Assembly (NCBI RefSeq): GCF_900100085.1
Contig: NZ_FNEJ01000005.1
Span: 205,111 to 269,110 of the forward strand
Source of the DNA: Salipiger marinus
GTDB taxonomy: Bacteria > Pseudomonadota > Alphaproteobacteria > Rhodobacterales > Rhodobacteraceae
Direction of reading: 5' to 3'
Length of the DNA: 64,000 nucleotides
Shown here: positions 40,297 to 49,993 of the stretch, in pieces
Position numbering within the stretch: the first letter of the stretch is position 1
How the letters are laid out: every line of letters begins with the position of its first letter
Notes under the pieces: generated by a model
Told to the model about the DNA's origin: nothing
Database searches by the model: none
The model's input: only the letters and a program-made list of their open reading frames with translations
Translations under genes and position numbers: made by a program

Positions 40297-42645
40297 ATGA
40301 AACGACTTGGACTTCGGATCGCAGCTCTGCTGATCCTCGCAACCGTGGCGCTCGGCGTCTTCCCTTCGACCCCCGTGCTTGCGCAGGACACCGCCAGTCC
40401 GGACGCCGAAGCCACCTCTGACCCCGTGCGCAGCAATCTGGATCTGCTGCTGGACGTGATCGAGGATGATGCCAGCCGCGCCGCGCTGATCGAGGATCTG
40501 CGCGCCGCGCAGCAGGAGGTGGCCGCCCCGGTCGATGAACAGATCGTCGAGACGCTGGCCCCCGAAGGCATGGCGCTGCCCGAAGAAATGTCCTTTGGCC
40601 GCCGCATCGCGCTGATCACGCAGGAGGTGGCGCAGGATGTGGCAGGCGCGCTGGAAGGCGCATGGGCGCAGCTTGTGCGCGCGCCGCAGGTGTTTGACGG
40701 GCTGAGCGGCTCCGAAGCCGGGGTGCTGCTTGGCGCCCTGCAGGAACTGGCGCTGGTGATCGTGGTCACGTTTGCGGTGTTCCTGCTGCTGCGCCGTCTG
40801 GGCAAGGGCATCTACGCCCGCATGGGCGCCACCGCGCGCGACAGTGGCTGGCTGCGCACGCTGTTCCTGTTTGTCGCCTCCGGGCTGATCGACATCCTGA
40901 TCGTCGCAATCTCATGGGCGGTGGGCTATCTGCTGGCCACGCTGGTTCTGGGCAATTTCGGCCAGATCGGCATCCGCCAGACGCTTTACCTCAACGCCTT
41001 CCTGATCGTGGAACTGGCCAAGGTGGCGGTGCGGCTGGTGCTGTCGCCCTCTGCGCACAACCTGCGGCCTCTGCCGGTCTCGGACACGGCGGCGCGCTAT
41101 CTGGCGCGGCGGCTCAATCTGATGGTGGGGCTGGTGGGCTATGGCCAGCTTCTGGTGGTGCCGATCATCAACGCGCAGGCCTCTGCCGCGGCAGGGCGCG
41201 CGGTGTCGGCGCTGATCGCGGTGCTGGTCGTGGGTCTGGCCATCTGGCTGGTGCTGCGCAACCGGCGCCCCGTGGCCGACTGGCTGGAACGCGGCGGCCA
41301 GCCGCCCGAGCATCACGCCGAGGAACAGCGTCTGGTGCGCGAGGTCGAGGCCGGGGCGATGCCCGCCTCCGCCGCCCCCGAGGAATTCCCCATGGGCGCG
41401 CCAGAGCCCGCGCGCAGGAAACGCGGCCCGCTGCATTTCCTTGCCCGGCACTGGCACTGGCCCGCGCTGCTTTATCTGCTGGTGATGCTGGTGCTGGTGC
41501 TGGTGCAGCCCGCTGACGCCGCCTTCCGCTCGCTGCTGAATTCCGGTCAGGTGCTGGTGGTGGCGCTGCTGGGGATCACGCTGTCGGGGGTGCTGTCGCG
41601 TGTCGTGGTGCGCGGGGTGCAGCTGCCCGACACCGTCAACGCGCGGCTGCCGCTGCTGGAAAAGCGGCTCAACACCTTCGTGCCGAAGCTGCTGGTGGTG
41701 CTGCGCTTTGCCATCTTCGTGCTGGTGGTGGTCTTTGCGCTGAACGCGATCAGCCTGATCGACCTGCGCGCGTGGATGGCCAGCCAGATCGGCGTGCAGC
41801 TGACCAGCACGATCTTTTCGGTGGCGGCGGTGCTGCTGGTGGCCTTCGTGGTCTGGGTGGCCATGACCTCGTGGGTGGATTACCGGCTGAACCCGGAATT
41901 CGGATCGATCGCCACGGCGCGGGAACGCACGCTGCTGACGCTGCTGCGCAATGCCGCCACCATCGCGCTGGTCATCATCACGCTGATGTTCGTGCTGTCC
42001 GAGGTGGGGCTCGACATCGCGCCGCTGCTGGCCTCGGCGGGGGTTCTGGGTCTGGCCATCGGTTTTGGTGCGCAGAAGCTGGTGCAGGACATCATCACCG
42101 GCATCTTCATCCAGTTCGAGAATGCGATGAACGTGGGCGATGTGGTCACGGTGGGCGGCACCACCGGCGTGGTGGAACGGCTGACCATCCGCTCGGTCAG
42201 CCTGCGCGATCTCAGCGGGGCGTTTCATGTCATCCCGTTCTCTTCGGTCGACATGGTCACCAACTTCGTGCGTGAATTCGGCTATTTCGTCTGCGACATG
42301 GGCGTGGCCTATCGCGAGAACATCGACGAGGTGAAGCAGGCCATGCTCGACGCGTTCGAGGAACTGCGCAGCGATCCGGAGCAGGCCAAGTCGATCATGG
42401 GCGATCTGGAATGGTTCGGCATCAATGCCTTCGGTGACAGCGCCGTGGTGGTGCGGGCACGGATCAAATGCGTGCCGGGTGCGCAATGGGGCGTGGGCCG
42501 GGCCTATAACGGCGTGCTCAAGCGGGTGTTCGATGACCGCAACATCGAAATCCCCTTCCCGCATCAGACCATCTATCTGGGCGAGGCAAAGGACGGCACC
42601 ACCCAGCCGTTCCGCATCCGCAGCGAAGGCGCGGGCGAAAGCTGA
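40297..42645 (+). CDS. MscS-family mechanosensitive ion channel
   Basis: 782 residues, long for MscS (E. coli MscS 286), so of the KefA/YbdG-like type with a periplasmic N-terminus. A signal peptide (KRLGLRIAALLILATVALG) leads to about 130 acidic residues, then many helices. The channel module is LASAGVLGLAIGFGAQKLVQ, DIITGIFIQFENAMNVGDVV, GVVERLTIRSVSLRDLSG, followed by the cytoplasmic beta/alpha domain. It releases solutes under hypo-osmotic shock. It is independent of its neighbours. GTG at 40270 is an alternative start. Confidence 0.9.
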   Translation: MKRLGLRIAALLILATVALGVFPSTPVLAQDTASPDAEATSDPVRSNLDLLLDVIEDDASRAALIEDLRAAQQEVAAPVDEQIVETLAPEGMALPEEMSFGRRIALITQEVAQDVAGALEGAWAQLVRAPQVFDGLSGSEAGVLLGALQELALVIVVTFAVFLLLRRLGKGIYARMGATARDSGWLRTLFLFVASGLIDILIVAISWAVGYLLATLVLGNFGQIGIRQTLYLNAFLIVELAKVAVRLVLSPSAHNLRPLPVSDTAARYLARRLNLMVGLVGYGQLLVVPIINAQASAAAGRAVSALIAVLVVGLAIWLVLRNRRPVADWLERGGQPPEHHAEEQRLVREVEAGAMPASAAPEEFPMGAPEPARRKRGPLHFLARHWHWPALLYLLVMLVLVLVQPADAAFRSLLNSGQVLVVALLGITLSGVLSRVVVRGVQLPDTVNARLPLLEKRLNTFVPKLLVVLRFAIFVLVVVFALNAISLIDLRAWMASQIGVQLTSTIFSVAAVLLVAFVVWVAMTSWVDYRLNPEFGSIATARERTLLTLLRNAATIALVIITLMFVLSEVGLDIAPLLASAGVLGLAIGFGAQKLVQDIITGIFIQFENAMNVGDVVTVGGTTGVVERLTIRSVSLRDLSGAFHVIPFSSVDMVTNFVREFGYFVCDMGVAYRENIDEVKQAMLDAFEELRSDPEQAKSIMGDLEWFGINAFGDSAVVVRARIKCVPGAQWGVGRAYNGVLKRVFDDRNIEIPFPHQTIYLGEAKDGTTQPFRIRSEGAGES

Positions 42646-42679
42646 GGCAGGGCGCGGCCCCGTCTTCGGGCGGGGCCGG

Positions 42680-43564
42680 TCAGCCGTTCCAGACCACGCG
42701 GCCCAGCCCCGTCACGTCATAGCCGCCAAGGCTTGTCGCGCGGTCATGGAAGGCGGGGCTGCGGCAGAACTCCAGCAGGCTCTGCAGCGGCGGGTCGAAC
42801 ACCGCCTTGCGGTCGCAGAGCAGATCGAAGCTTTCCTCGACCAGCGGCACGAAGGGCAGGCCCGCCGCGCGCGCGGCACAGTCGAGCCCCAGCGCGGCAT
42901 CCGCCTCGCCACGGCGGACGCATTGCACGGCCTCGTCCTCGGTCCGTTCGGGGGCGGTGAAGCTGAGCTTAGCGGGGTCGAGCCCTTCCTGCCGGATCAG
43001 CTGCTGCAGCAGCCGCTGCGAGCCGGATCCTTCCTGCCGTGCCACGATCCGCAGGCCCGCCAGATCACCCAGCCGCTGCGGTGCGGGTCCGTCGGGGCGC
43101 AGCACCAGCCCGCGCCTGCGCGTCGCAAAGCGCAAGAGCACCGCGTCCTGCCCGCCACAGATGTCCTGCGCGGCGGTGCGGTTCCAGCCGCCGGAGGGGT
43201 CCGGAAGGTGCAGGCCGGTCGCCACGCCTTCGCGCGCGGCGAACTGGCGCAACCCCTGTTCGGAGCCGTCGAAATAGGTGGCAAGCCCGCAGCGGGACTG
43301 CCGGATCGCCCAGTCCAGCAGCGGATCATGGCTGCCCAGAAACACCCGGGGCCGGTCGGGCTGGGCGGGCAGGCCGCCCGACTGCGCGCGGGCGATCCAG
43401 TCGCGGATCTCGGTCGCCGGGAACAGCAGCTTGCCGGTGGCGCGCGAACAGGGTAGCGCGCCCGAGGCGGCAAGGTCATAGACCTTGCGCTCTTTCAGGC
43501 GCAGCAGATCCGCCAGTTCCCGGACGGTGAGATAGTCATGCGAAGGTGTCTGGCTTGTGGTCAT
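42680..43564 (-). CDS. Helix-turn-helix regulator with PBP-like effector domain, tungstate/molybdate cluster
   Basis: 294 residues. Residues about 10-60 are an excisionase-like helix-turn-helix (YLTVRELADLLRLKERKVYDL, FPATEIRDWI). The rest is a periplasmic-binding-like domain (LRIVARQEGSGSQRLLQQLI, ERTEDEAVQCVRRGEADAALGLD). Such proteins sit beside modABC or tupABC and are thought to sense the oxyanion. It is the last gene of the tup operon here, after a hairpin that separates it from tupA. It is likely to regulate the operon, perhaps also fdh. Confidence 0.82.
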   Translation of the reverse strand: MTTSQTPSHDYLTVRELADLLRLKERKVYDLAASGALPCSRATGKLLFPATEIRDWIARAQSGGLPAQPDRPRVFLGSHDPLLDWAIRQSRCGLATYFDGSEQGLRQFAAREGVATGLHLPDPSGGWNRTAAQDICGGQDAVLLRFATRRRGLVLRPDGPAPQRLGDLAGLRIVARQEGSGSQRLLQQLIRQEGLDPAKLSFTAPERTEDEAVQCVRRGEADAALGLDCAARAAGLPFVPLVEESFDLLCDRKAVFDPPLQSLLEFCRSPAFHDRATSLGGYDVTGLGRVVWNG

Positions 43565-43574
43565 CGGTCTGTCT

Positions 43575-43603
43575 TGCGGGGGCAGAAAGGCGCTGCCCCC
43601 GCA
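43575..43603 (-). terminator. Intercistronic hairpin between tupA and the regulator gene
   Basis: TGCGGGGGCAG and CTGCCCCCGCA, eleven perfect pairs around a seven-base loop, just past the tupA stop (leftward transcription). It probably protects the binding-protein message and lowers readthrough into the regulator gene. Confidence 0.6.
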
Positions 43604-43609
43604 GGACTA

Positions 43610-44431
43610 TCAGCTTTGCGGGGCGTTGGGGAAGAAAAGCTGCTGCCCGTCGATGGTATAGTCGGCAATGGCCGCCTGACCTTCGGCAGAGACCAGCCAG
43701 TCGGCGAAGTCCTGCGCTGCCTCGATCTTCACCTCGGGGCATTTTTCCGGGTTCACCGGGATCACGCCATACTGGTTGAACATGTCCGTGTCGCCTTCGA
43801 CGGCGATGGTGTAATCCTGCTTGTTGTCAAAGCTGATCCATGTGGCGCGGTCGGTCAGCACATAGCCGCCCATGCCGATCCCGGCATTCAGCGTGGCGCC
43901 CATGCCGGACCCGGTCTCGCGATACCAGTCGCCCGAACCCGTGGCCGGATCGACCCCTGCCGCCTGCCACAGCGCCAGTTCCTTTTTATGCGTGCCGGAA
44001 TCATCCCCGCGCGAGGCAAAAAGCGCACCCGCCTCGGCGATCTTGGCCAGCGCCGCCTCGGCATCGGTCATCCCGGTGACCCCCGCCGGGTCCGCCTCGG
44101 GGCCGACCACGACAAAATCGTTATACATCAGGTCGGTGCGCTGCGTTCCGTAGCCTTCGGCGACAAATTTCTCTTCGGCGGGCTTGGCATGGACCAGCAG
44201 CACGTCGGCATCGCAGTTCTGCGCGTTCTGGATGGCCTGACCGGTGCCCACGGCGACCACATTCACCTGAATGCCGGTTTTTTCGGTAAAGAGCGGCAGC
44301 AGATGGTCATAAAGCCCGGAATTGGCGGTGGAGGTGGTCGATTGCACCAGAATGGACGTGTCCTGCGCCATGGCGCCGCCGGTCAGCCCCAGAACAAGGG
44401 CGGAGGAGGTCAGAAAACGGGAGGTCAACAT
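43610..44431 (-). CDS. tupA: Tungstate ABC transporter substrate-binding protein
   Basis: 273 residues with a Sec signal peptide (cleavage after GGAMA). Mature N-terminus: ILVQSTTSTANSGLYDHLLP, the T-T-S/T-S oxyanion motif that distinguishes TupA from ModA (TupA-type proteins bind tungstate much more tightly than molybdate). FVVVGPEADPAGV, FASRGDDSGTHKKEL and YRETGSGMGATLN are further family marks. It would deliver tungstate to TupB. Confidence 0.92.
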   Translation of the reverse strand: MLTSRFLTSSALVLGLTGGAMAQDTSILVQSTTSTANSGLYDHLLPLFTEKTGIQVNVVAVGTGQAIQNAQNCDADVLLVHAKPAEEKFVAEGYGTQRTDLMYNDFVVVGPEADPAGVTGMTDAEAALAKIAEAGALFASRGDDSGTHKKELALWQAAGVDPATGSGDWYRETGSGMGATLNAGIGMGGYVLTDRATWISFDNKQDYTIAVEGDTDMFNQYGVIPVNPEKCPEVKIEAAQDFADWLVSAEGQAAIADYTIDGQQLFFPNAPQS

Positions 44432-44453
44432 GGGGAATCCTTTTGCTGGAAGG

Positions 44454-45209
44454 TCAGACGACAATCTTGCCGTTCAGGTAATCCCGCGCCGCCGCACTGC
44501 TGGGCGTGGGGAAAAAGGCGGAGGCGCGACTGTGTTCGGCGACGCGCCCGCGATGCAGGAACACCACGTCATCGGCCATGCGCCGTGCCTGCCCGATGTC
44601 ATGGGTGACAAAGATGATGCGGGTGCCGCGGTCGCGCGCGGCGGCCACGATGCGTTCGATCACCAGCACCGAGGCGGGATCAAGGCTGGCGGTGGGTTCG
44701 TCCAGCAGCAGCACCTCGGGATCGGTGAGCAGGGCGCGGGCCAGCGCCAGCCGCTGCGCCTCGCCGCCCGACAGTTGCCGCGCGGGCTGCCGCGCCTTAT
44801 GCGCCAGCCCCACTTCCTGCAGCAGGTGGTCGCGGCGGGCGGGATCCACCCCGCGCGCCCGCACCACAAAATCCATGTTGGCGATGACACTGCGGCGCAG
44901 CAGCACCGGTTTCTGGAAGACCAGCGCCTGCCGCACCGTCGCCTGACCCGGGGGGCTGCCATTCCACGACAGACTGCCCGCATCCGGCGCCATCAGCCCG
45001 TGCAGCAGCTTCAGCAGCAGGCTTTTGCCGGCGCCATTGGGGCCCATCACCATGGTGCAGCCGCTGGCGCCAAGCCGCAGATCCAGACCGTCCAGCACCG
45101 GCGCGCCGCCGAACCCCAGCCGCAGGCCGCGCACCTCCAGCGGCAGCAGCGGGCTCAGCGCCGGGCTGGCAGCCTTGGCCTGCGTGCGGAAGGCGGTCAG
45201 CTCAGACAT
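44454..45209 (-). CDS. tupC: Tungstate ABC transporter ATP-binding protein
   Basis: 251 residues. Walker A GPNGAGKS, Q-loop VFQKPVLLRRSV, signature QLSGGEAQRLALARAL, Walker B VLLLDEPTASLDP, H-loop VTHD. Its start overlaps the tupB stop (45202-45209), and it lies 22 bases before tupA. It powers import by TupB. Confidence 0.93.
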   Translation of the reverse strand: MSELTAFRTQAKAASPALSPLLPLEVRGLRLGFGGAPVLDGLDLRLGASGCTMVMGPNGAGKSLLLKLLHGLMAPDAGSLSWNGSPPGQATVRQALVFQKPVLLRRSVIANMDFVVRARGVDPARRDHLLQEVGLAHKARQPARQLSGGEAQRLALARALLTDPEVLLLDEPTASLDPASVLVIERIVAAARDRGTRIIFVTHDIGQARRMADDVVFLHRGRVAEHSRASAFFPTPSSAAARDYLNGKIVV

Positions 45210-45909
45210 GGACGGGCCTTTGTGCGGCAGGGCGCAGCGCCTGCACGGCGCCGTTGATGACCAGCGCCAGCCCCAGCAGCACAAGCCCCAGCGCCAGCGC
45301 CAGCGGCAGATCGCCCTTGGAGGTTTCGAGCGCGATGGCCGTGGTCATCACCCGCGTCAGATGGTCGATATTGCCGCCCACGATCATCACCGCGCCCACC
45401 TCGGCCACGGCGCGGCCAAAGCCCGCGAGCCCCACGGTCAGCAGCGCATGGCGCCCGTCCCACAGGAGTGCGCCCATCACCTGCGCGGGCCGCAGGCAGA
45501 GCGAGCGGAACTGTTCGGCATATTCGCCATGCAGATCCTCCAGCACCTGCCGCGACAGCGCCGCGATGATCGGTGTGATCAGGATGGTCTGCGCGATCAC
45601 CATGGCGGTGGGGGTGTAAAGCAGCCCCAGAAACCCCAGCGGCCCCGAGCGCGACAGCTGCAGATAGACCAGCAGGCCGACAACCACGGGCGGCAGGCCC
45701 ATCAGCGCGTTCATCACGATCAGCAGCAGGTTGCGCCCCCGGAACCGCGCGATGGCGACCAGCGCCCCCAGCGGCAGGCCAAGGGCACAGGCGACCAGCG
45801 TGGCGCCAAGGCTGACCTGCAGCGACAGGCCGACGATCTGGTAAAGATCGGATCCGCCGGTCAGGATCAGCGCCAGCGCGAGCGAAAAGGCCTCGGTGAA
45901 GGTGTGCAA
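45202..45909 (-). CDS. tupB: Tungstate ABC transporter permease
   Basis: 235 residues, five to six spans. [23 protein letters not shown] and the cytoplasmic loop [24 protein letters not shown] (contacting the ATPase) fit TupB/ModB-type permeases. A TTG start at 45909 was selected: AAGGGGA sits at the right distance and it avoids an out-of-family N-terminal extension. First gene of the operon, order tupB-tupC-tupA-regulator. Confidence 0.9.
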   Translation of the reverse strand: MHTFTEAFSLALALILTGGSDLYQIVGLSLQVSLGATLVACALGLPLGALVAIARFRGRNLLLIVMNALMGLPPVVVGLLVYLQLSRSGPLGFLGLLYTPTAMVIAQTILITPIIAALSRQVLEDLHGEYAEQFRSLCLRPAQVMGALLWDGRHALLTVGLAGFGRAVAEVGAVMIVGGNIDHLTRVMTTAIALETSKGDLPLALALGLVLLGLALVINGAVQALRPAAQRPVHV

Positions 45910-45918
45910 GATTTCCCC

Positions 45919-45928
45919 TTTCCGGAAA
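45919..45928. promoter_or_regulatory. Ten-base palindrome upstream of tupB
   Basis: TTTCCGGAAA, 10 bases before the tupB start, with a similar TTTCCCGAAA at 46059-46068 nearer the iorA-like gene. The two may be half of a regulator target in the shared 290-base gap; no other element is evident there. Confidence 0.3.
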
Positions 45929-46199
45929 TTATGCGGCTGGACGGGGCGGGCGCGGGGCCGGATTGATCCAGCAATCCGCGTTACCTGCTCAAAAGTCAAG
46001 CATTTCGCTGCAAGTGGCAGCGTTGGAGCTGCGCGCAGGCTTGCGCCATACTGCAAAATTTCCCGAAATCCGAACCCTAATGACGGCACAGCAGCTTTTT
46101 CTTCGGCAAAGGCGGCGCCCAGCCATGGACGGGGCCTGCGGCAGCGCTATCATTTCCGCCGCCCATCCAGCCACGTTGTCGCAGCCGAGGAGGACCATC

Positions 46200-46658
46200 A
46201 TGGCGTCATTCGAACTCAACGGTCGGGAGGTGACGGTCGATCTGCCCGACGACACCCCGCTGCTCTGGGTGCTGCGCGACGATCTGCGCCTGACCGGCAC
46301 CAAATTCGGCTGCGGCGTGGCGCAATGCGGCGCCTGCACAGTGATGCTGAACGGCATGACGCGACGGTCCTGTGTCACGCCGCTGTCCATGGTCGAGGGC
46401 GGCTTCGTCACCACGATCGAGGGCATGGAAGGCCCGGAATATGACGCGGTGCAGGCGGCATGGGGGGCGCTTGACGTGCCGCAATGCGGCTGGTGCCAGT
46501 CCGGTCAGGTGATGAGCGCCACCGCCCTGCTGCTGGAGGTGCGTCAGCCCAGCGATGCCGATATCGACAATGCCATGGCGGGCAATATCTGCCGCTGCGC
46601 CACCTATGTCCGCATCCGGAAGGCGATCCATGACGCCGCCGACCAGCTGGAAGGGTAA
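46200..46658 (+). CDS. iorA: 2Fe-2S subunit of an isoquinoline 1-oxidoreductase-type Mo hydroxylase
   Basis: 152 residues. Plant-type 2Fe-2S site ([15 protein letters not shown], then RRSC) and a second, helical 2Fe-2S site ([16 protein letters not shown]...[10 protein letters not shown]), as in the small subunits of IorAB and aldehyde oxidoreductases of the xanthine-oxidase family. It passes electrons from the Mo site of the large subunit to an acceptor, here likely the diheme cytochrome downstream. GAGGAGGACC precedes ATG 46200. The symbol marks family; the substrate is not necessarily isoquinoline. Confidence 0.9.
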   Translation: MASFELNGREVTVDLPDDTPLLWVLRDDLRLTGTKFGCGVAQCGACTVMLNGMTRRSCVTPLSMVEGGFVTTIEGMEGPEYDAVQAAWGALDVPQCGWCQSGQVMSATALLLEVRQPSDADIDNAMAGNICRCATYVRIRKAIHDAADQLEG

Positions 46659-46662
46659 GATC

Positions 46663-48834
46663 ATGACCCGTTCCCTGTCCCGCCGTGCCTTTCTGGGCTC
46701 CTCCGCCGGGCTTGTCATCGGCCTGACCCTGCCGCTGGCTGCGCGCGCGCAGTCGGGTGCTGCCGCTGCGCTGCAGTCGGGCGCCACCGGCAGCGCGGGT
46801 TTTGCGCCCAATGCCTTTATCCGGGTCGCCCCTGACGACACCGTGACCGTGCTCATCAAGCATATCGAATTCGGGCAGGGGCCGTTCACCGGCCTTGCCA
46901 CACTGGTCGCCGAAGAGATGGATGCCGACTGGAGCCAGATGCGGGCCGAACATGCCCCCGCCAATGACGAGCTTTACAAGAACCTTGCCTTCGGGATGCA
47001 GGGCACCGGCGGCTCCACCGCCATGGCCAATTCCTACATGCAGATGCGCAAGGCGGGGGCCGCGGCGCGCGCGCTGCTGGTCGCCGCCGCCGCCGAAGAC
47101 TGGGGCGTGCCCGAGGCCGAGATCACCGTCTCCAAAGGCCGGATCAGCCATGGCGCGCATTCTTCGGGGTTCGGGGCGCTGGCGGAGCGGGCGGCGGGGC
47201 TGACCCCGCCCGAGGATCCGCCCGTCAAATCCGCGGACCAGTTCACCCTGATCGGCACCGACCTGCCGAAGCTTGACACCGCCGCCAAATCCAATGGCAC
47301 GGCGCAGTTCACCATGGATGTCTACCGCGAAGGGATGCAGACCGTGGTGGTGGCCCATCCGCGCAAATTCGGCGCCACGGTCGCGGGGTTTGATGACAGC
47401 GCGGCGGTGCAGGTGCCCGGCGTTGTGGCGGTGCGGCAGATCCCGCAGGGGGTTGCGGTCTATGCCACCTCTACCCATGCGGCGCTGAAGGGGCGCGCGG
47501 CGCTGTCCGTCGACTGGGACGAAAGCGGCGCCGAAACCCGCTCCACCGAGCAGATGTTCGAAGAGTTCTCCCAAGCCGCTGCCGAAGGCGGGCAGGAGGC
47601 GGAACTGGCCGGGCGCGGCGCCTCCGGCATCGACGGCGCGGCGCGGGTGATCGAGGCGGAGTTCCGCTTTCCCTATCTTGCCCATGCGCCGATGGAGCCG
47701 CTTGATGGCGTGATCGAGCTGCGCGAGGACGGGGCTGAGGTCTGGATGGGCTCGCAGTTTCCCGCGCTCGACAAGCCGACGCTGGTGCAGGGGCTGGGTG
47801 TTGCGCCCGAGACCCTGCAGCTGAACGTGATGCTGGCAGGCGGCAGCTTCGGGCGGCGCGCGCAGGACACCGCGCATTTTGCCGCCGAACTGGCCGAGGT
47901 GGCGAAGGCTGCGGGCGGCCCCGGCGCCTTCAAGCTGGTCTGGACGCGGGAGGATGACCTGCAGGGCGGCTATTACCGCCCGCTGACCGTGCACCGGATG
48001 CGCGCGGGTCTGGACGCGGAGGGCGCGCTCACCGGCTGGGACAATGTCGTGGTCAACCAGTCGATCATGGCGGGCGGCCCCATGGCGCAGATGATGCAGG
48101 ACGGGCTTGATCCCACCGCCTATGAAGGCTCCACCCGGATGCCCTATGCGCTCTCTGATCTGCGCGTGGGCTGGGCGGCACAGGAAAGCCCGGTGCCGGT
48201 GCTGTGGTGGCGCTCGGTCGGGCATACCCATACCGGCTATGCCACCGAGGTGTTCCTTGACATGGTGCTGGAGGCGCAGGGCAAGGATCCGGTGCAGGGG
48301 CGGCTTGACCTGCTGCGCGCCGATGCGGGCCGCGATCGCGCCGTGCTGGAAAAGGTGGCGCAGATGGCAGGCTGGGATGGCACCAAGCTGCGCGATGGCC
48401 GGGCCTATGGCGTGGCGCTGCATGAAAGCTTCAACACCTATGTGGCGCAGATTGCCGAGGTGTCGGACGAGGGCGGGATGCCCCGCGTGCACCGGGTCTG
48501 GTGCGCGGTGGATTGCGGCGTGGCGGTGAACCCCGATGTGATCCGCGCGCAGATGGAGGGCGGGATCGGCTTCGGTCTGGGCTCGGTCCTTTATGACGAG
48601 ATCACGCTGGCGGAAGGCGGCGCCGTGGAGCAGGCCAATTTCGACACCTATCGCATGCTGCGCATCCACGAGATGCCGGAGGTGATGGTGGAAATCCTGA
48701 AATCCGATGCCGACCCGACCGGGGTGGGCGAGCCGGGCGTGCCGCCGATCGGGCCCGCCGTCACCAATGCGTGGCGCGCGCTGACCGGGCGCAACGTCAC
48801 CCGTCTTCCCTTTGCCAGAGCGCTGGAGGCCTGA
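46663..48834 (+). CDS. iorB: Mo-binding large subunit of an isoquinoline 1-oxidoreductase-type hydroxylase
   Basis: 723 residues. A Tat signal ([13 protein letters not shown]) exports the enzyme to the periplasm, as in IorB-like proteins. [55 protein letters not shown] and the late [13 protein letters not shown] with catalytic Glu690 are the family marks. It hydroxylates an aldehyde or N-heterocycle with water as oxygen source. It lies five bases after iorA and four before the cytochrome gene. The cofactor form in this class is often MCD, but mocA is not seen here. Confidence 0.92.
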   Translation: MTRSLSRRAFLGSSAGLVIGLTLPLAARAQSGAAAALQSGATGSAGFAPNAFIRVAPDDTVTVLIKHIEFGQGPFTGLATLVAEEMDADWSQMRAEHAPANDELYKNLAFGMQGTGGSTAMANSYMQMRKAGAAARALLVAAAAEDWGVPEAEITVSKGRISHGAHSSGFGALAERAAGLTPPEDPPVKSADQFTLIGTDLPKLDTAAKSNGTAQFTMDVYREGMQTVVVAHPRKFGATVAGFDDSAAVQVPGVVAVRQIPQGVAVYATSTHAALKGRAALSVDWDESGAETRSTEQMFEEFSQAAAEGGQEAELAGRGASGIDGAARVIEAEFRFPYLAHAPMEPLDGVIELREDGAEVWMGSQFPALDKPTLVQGLGVAPETLQLNVMLAGGSFGRRAQDTAHFAAELAEVAKAAGGPGAFKLVWTREDDLQGGYYRPLTVHRMRAGLDAEGALTGWDNVVVNQSIMAGGPMAQMMQDGLDPTAYEGSTRMPYALSDLRVGWAAQESPVPVLWWRSVGHTHTGYATEVFLDMVLEAQGKDPVQGRLDLLRADAGRDRAVLEKVAQMAGWDGTKLRDGRAYGVALHESFNTYVAQIAEVSDEGGMPRVHRVWCAVDCGVAVNPDVIRAQMEGGIGFGLGSVLYDEITLAEGGAVEQANFDTYRMLRIHEMPEVMVEILKSDADPTGVGEPGVPPIGPAVTNAWRALTGRNVTRLPFARALEA

Positions 48835-48837
48835 GCC

Positions 48838-49443
48838 ATGACCAAGACCTTCCTGCTGGCGGCGCTGATCTGCGCCGCCCCCGCCCTTGGCCTTGCCGAG
48901 ACCGTGAACGGGCTGCGCACCGTCGACGAGTTCGACAGCATCGACAGCGAAAGCGACCGCTCGGTCGCGCTGTTTCAGGAGATGCTGGTGGTCATCGAAC
49001 ATCCGCGCTGCCTGAACTGCCACCCGGTCGACAACTCGCCGCGTCAGGGCATGGACATGCAGATGCACCAGCCGCCGGTGGTGCGGGGTGATGCCGATTT
49101 TGGCGCGCCGGGGATGCGCTGCATCACCTGCCACAGCGACGAGAACGTGACCTACAGCACCGGCGAAGGGTCGATCCCCGGCCATAGCCCGTGGCAGCTT
49201 GCCCCCATCAGCATGGGGTGGATCGGCAAGAGCGCCGCCGAGATCTGCGCGCAGCTCAAGGATCCGGAGCGCAATGGCGGCAAGACGCTGGCCGATCTGC
49301 ACGAGCACAATGCCGAAGATGGTCTGGTGGGCTGGGGCTGGCACCCGGGCGAAGGGCGCGAGCCCGCGCCGGGCAGTCAGGAGATCTTTGGCCAGCTGAC
49401 GCAGGCCTGGATCGACACCGGCGCGGCCTGTCCCCAAAGCTGA
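48838..49443 (+). CDS. Diheme cytochrome c partner of the Mo hydroxylase
   Basis: 201 residues with a Sec signal (cleavage after LGLAE) and two c-type heme motifs, CLNCH and CITCH, spaced about 40 residues apart. Its position behind iorAB suggests that it accepts electrons in the periplasm and passes them to the respiratory chain. It does not match common cytochrome c families closely. The start is three bases past the iorB stop. Confidence 0.85.
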   Translation: MTKTFLLAALICAAPALGLAETVNGLRTVDEFDSIDSESDRSVALFQEMLVVIEHPRCLNCHPVDNSPRQGMDMQMHQPPVVRGDADFGAPGMRCITCHSDENVTYSTGEGSIPGHSPWQLAPISMGWIGKSAAEICAQLKDPERNGGKTLADLHEHNAEDGLVGWGWHPGEGREPAPGSQEIFGQLTQAWIDTGAACPQS

Positions 49444-49491
49444 CCGGTGGCGGCGGCGGGCTGCTGCGCGGCGGGTGACCCACCGCCGCGC

Positions 49492-49497
49492 TTGACA
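49492..49497 (+). promoter_or_regulatory. Possible -35 element upstream of the GlcG-like gene
   Basis: TTGACA in the 115-base gap before 49559. No convincing -10 follows at 17 bases; the TGTAAC dyad at 49524-49541 lies where it would block transcription or translation start. Confidence 0.3.
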
Positions 49498-49523
49498 GCG
49501 CGCGCAGAATGCCGGAACCGTTG

Positions 49524-49541
49524 TGTAACTATATGGTTACA
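49524..49541. promoter_or_regulatory. TGTAAC-N6-GTTACA operator, GlcG-like gene
   Basis: TGTAACTATATGGTTACA, perfect six-base arms with six-base spacer, ending 17 bases before ATG 49559. The same dyad recurs with small changes at 60617 and 60692 and weakly at 50775, all in promoters of the catabolic block that carries the TetR gene at 49994-50635. I infer it is that regulator's operator. Confidence 0.65.
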
Positions 49542-49558
49542 TCACGGGAGGCAGATCC

Positions 49559-49987
49559 ATGTCCAGCATTACCCTGCGCGTCATCGCATCCGACACGGCG
49601 GAGGCGCTGATTGCCAGAGCCCTGCGCCATGCCGCCGACAGCGGCTGGCAGGTGGCGGCGGCAGTGGTCGATCCGTCGGGCCAGCTGATCGCGTTTCGCC
49701 GGATGGACCGGGCCATCACTCCGGCGGGGGATTTCGCCTGTGACAAGGCATGGACGGCGGCGACGCTGGGCAAATCCTCGCGCGTCTGGGGCGCGCGGGT
49801 GCTGGCCAGCGACACGCTGCGCGCGGGCCATGGCAACCGGCCCCGGCTGATGACATGGGGCGGCGGGGTCGCGGTGTTCGAGGATGGCATCTGCATCGGC
49901 GGGCTCGGGGTCTCCGGCGCGCAGGAGGACGAAGACATCCTCTGTGCCGAAACCGCGATCCGCGCGCAGGGGCTGACGCCGGGCTGA
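49559..49987 (+). CDS. GlcG/HbpS-family (DUF336) protein
   Basis: 142 residues. WQVAAAVVDPSGQLIAFRRMD, ACDKAWTAATLGKSSR and GGGVAVFEDGICIGGLGVSGAQEDEDILCAETAI match the GlcG/HbpS fold, a small heme- or corrinoid-binding or sensory protein found in glycolate, propanediol and many catabolic operons. Function here is unknown. It lies directly behind a TGTAAC operator, so it appears to belong to the TetR regulon, and it is convergent with tetR. Confidence 0.85.
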   Translation: MSSITLRVIASDTAEALIARALRHAADSGWQVAAAVVDPSGQLIAFRRMDRAITPAGDFACDKAWTAATLGKSSRVWGARVLASDTLRAGHGNRPRLMTWGGGVAVFEDGICIGGLGVSGAQEDEDILCAETAIRAQGLTPG

Positions 49988-49993
49988 TCCGGC

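Noticed and set aside
46408..49437. 1009-codon minus-strand open frame across iorB and the cytochrome gene
   Set aside because: Antisense shadow spanning three real plus-strand genes, without motifs.
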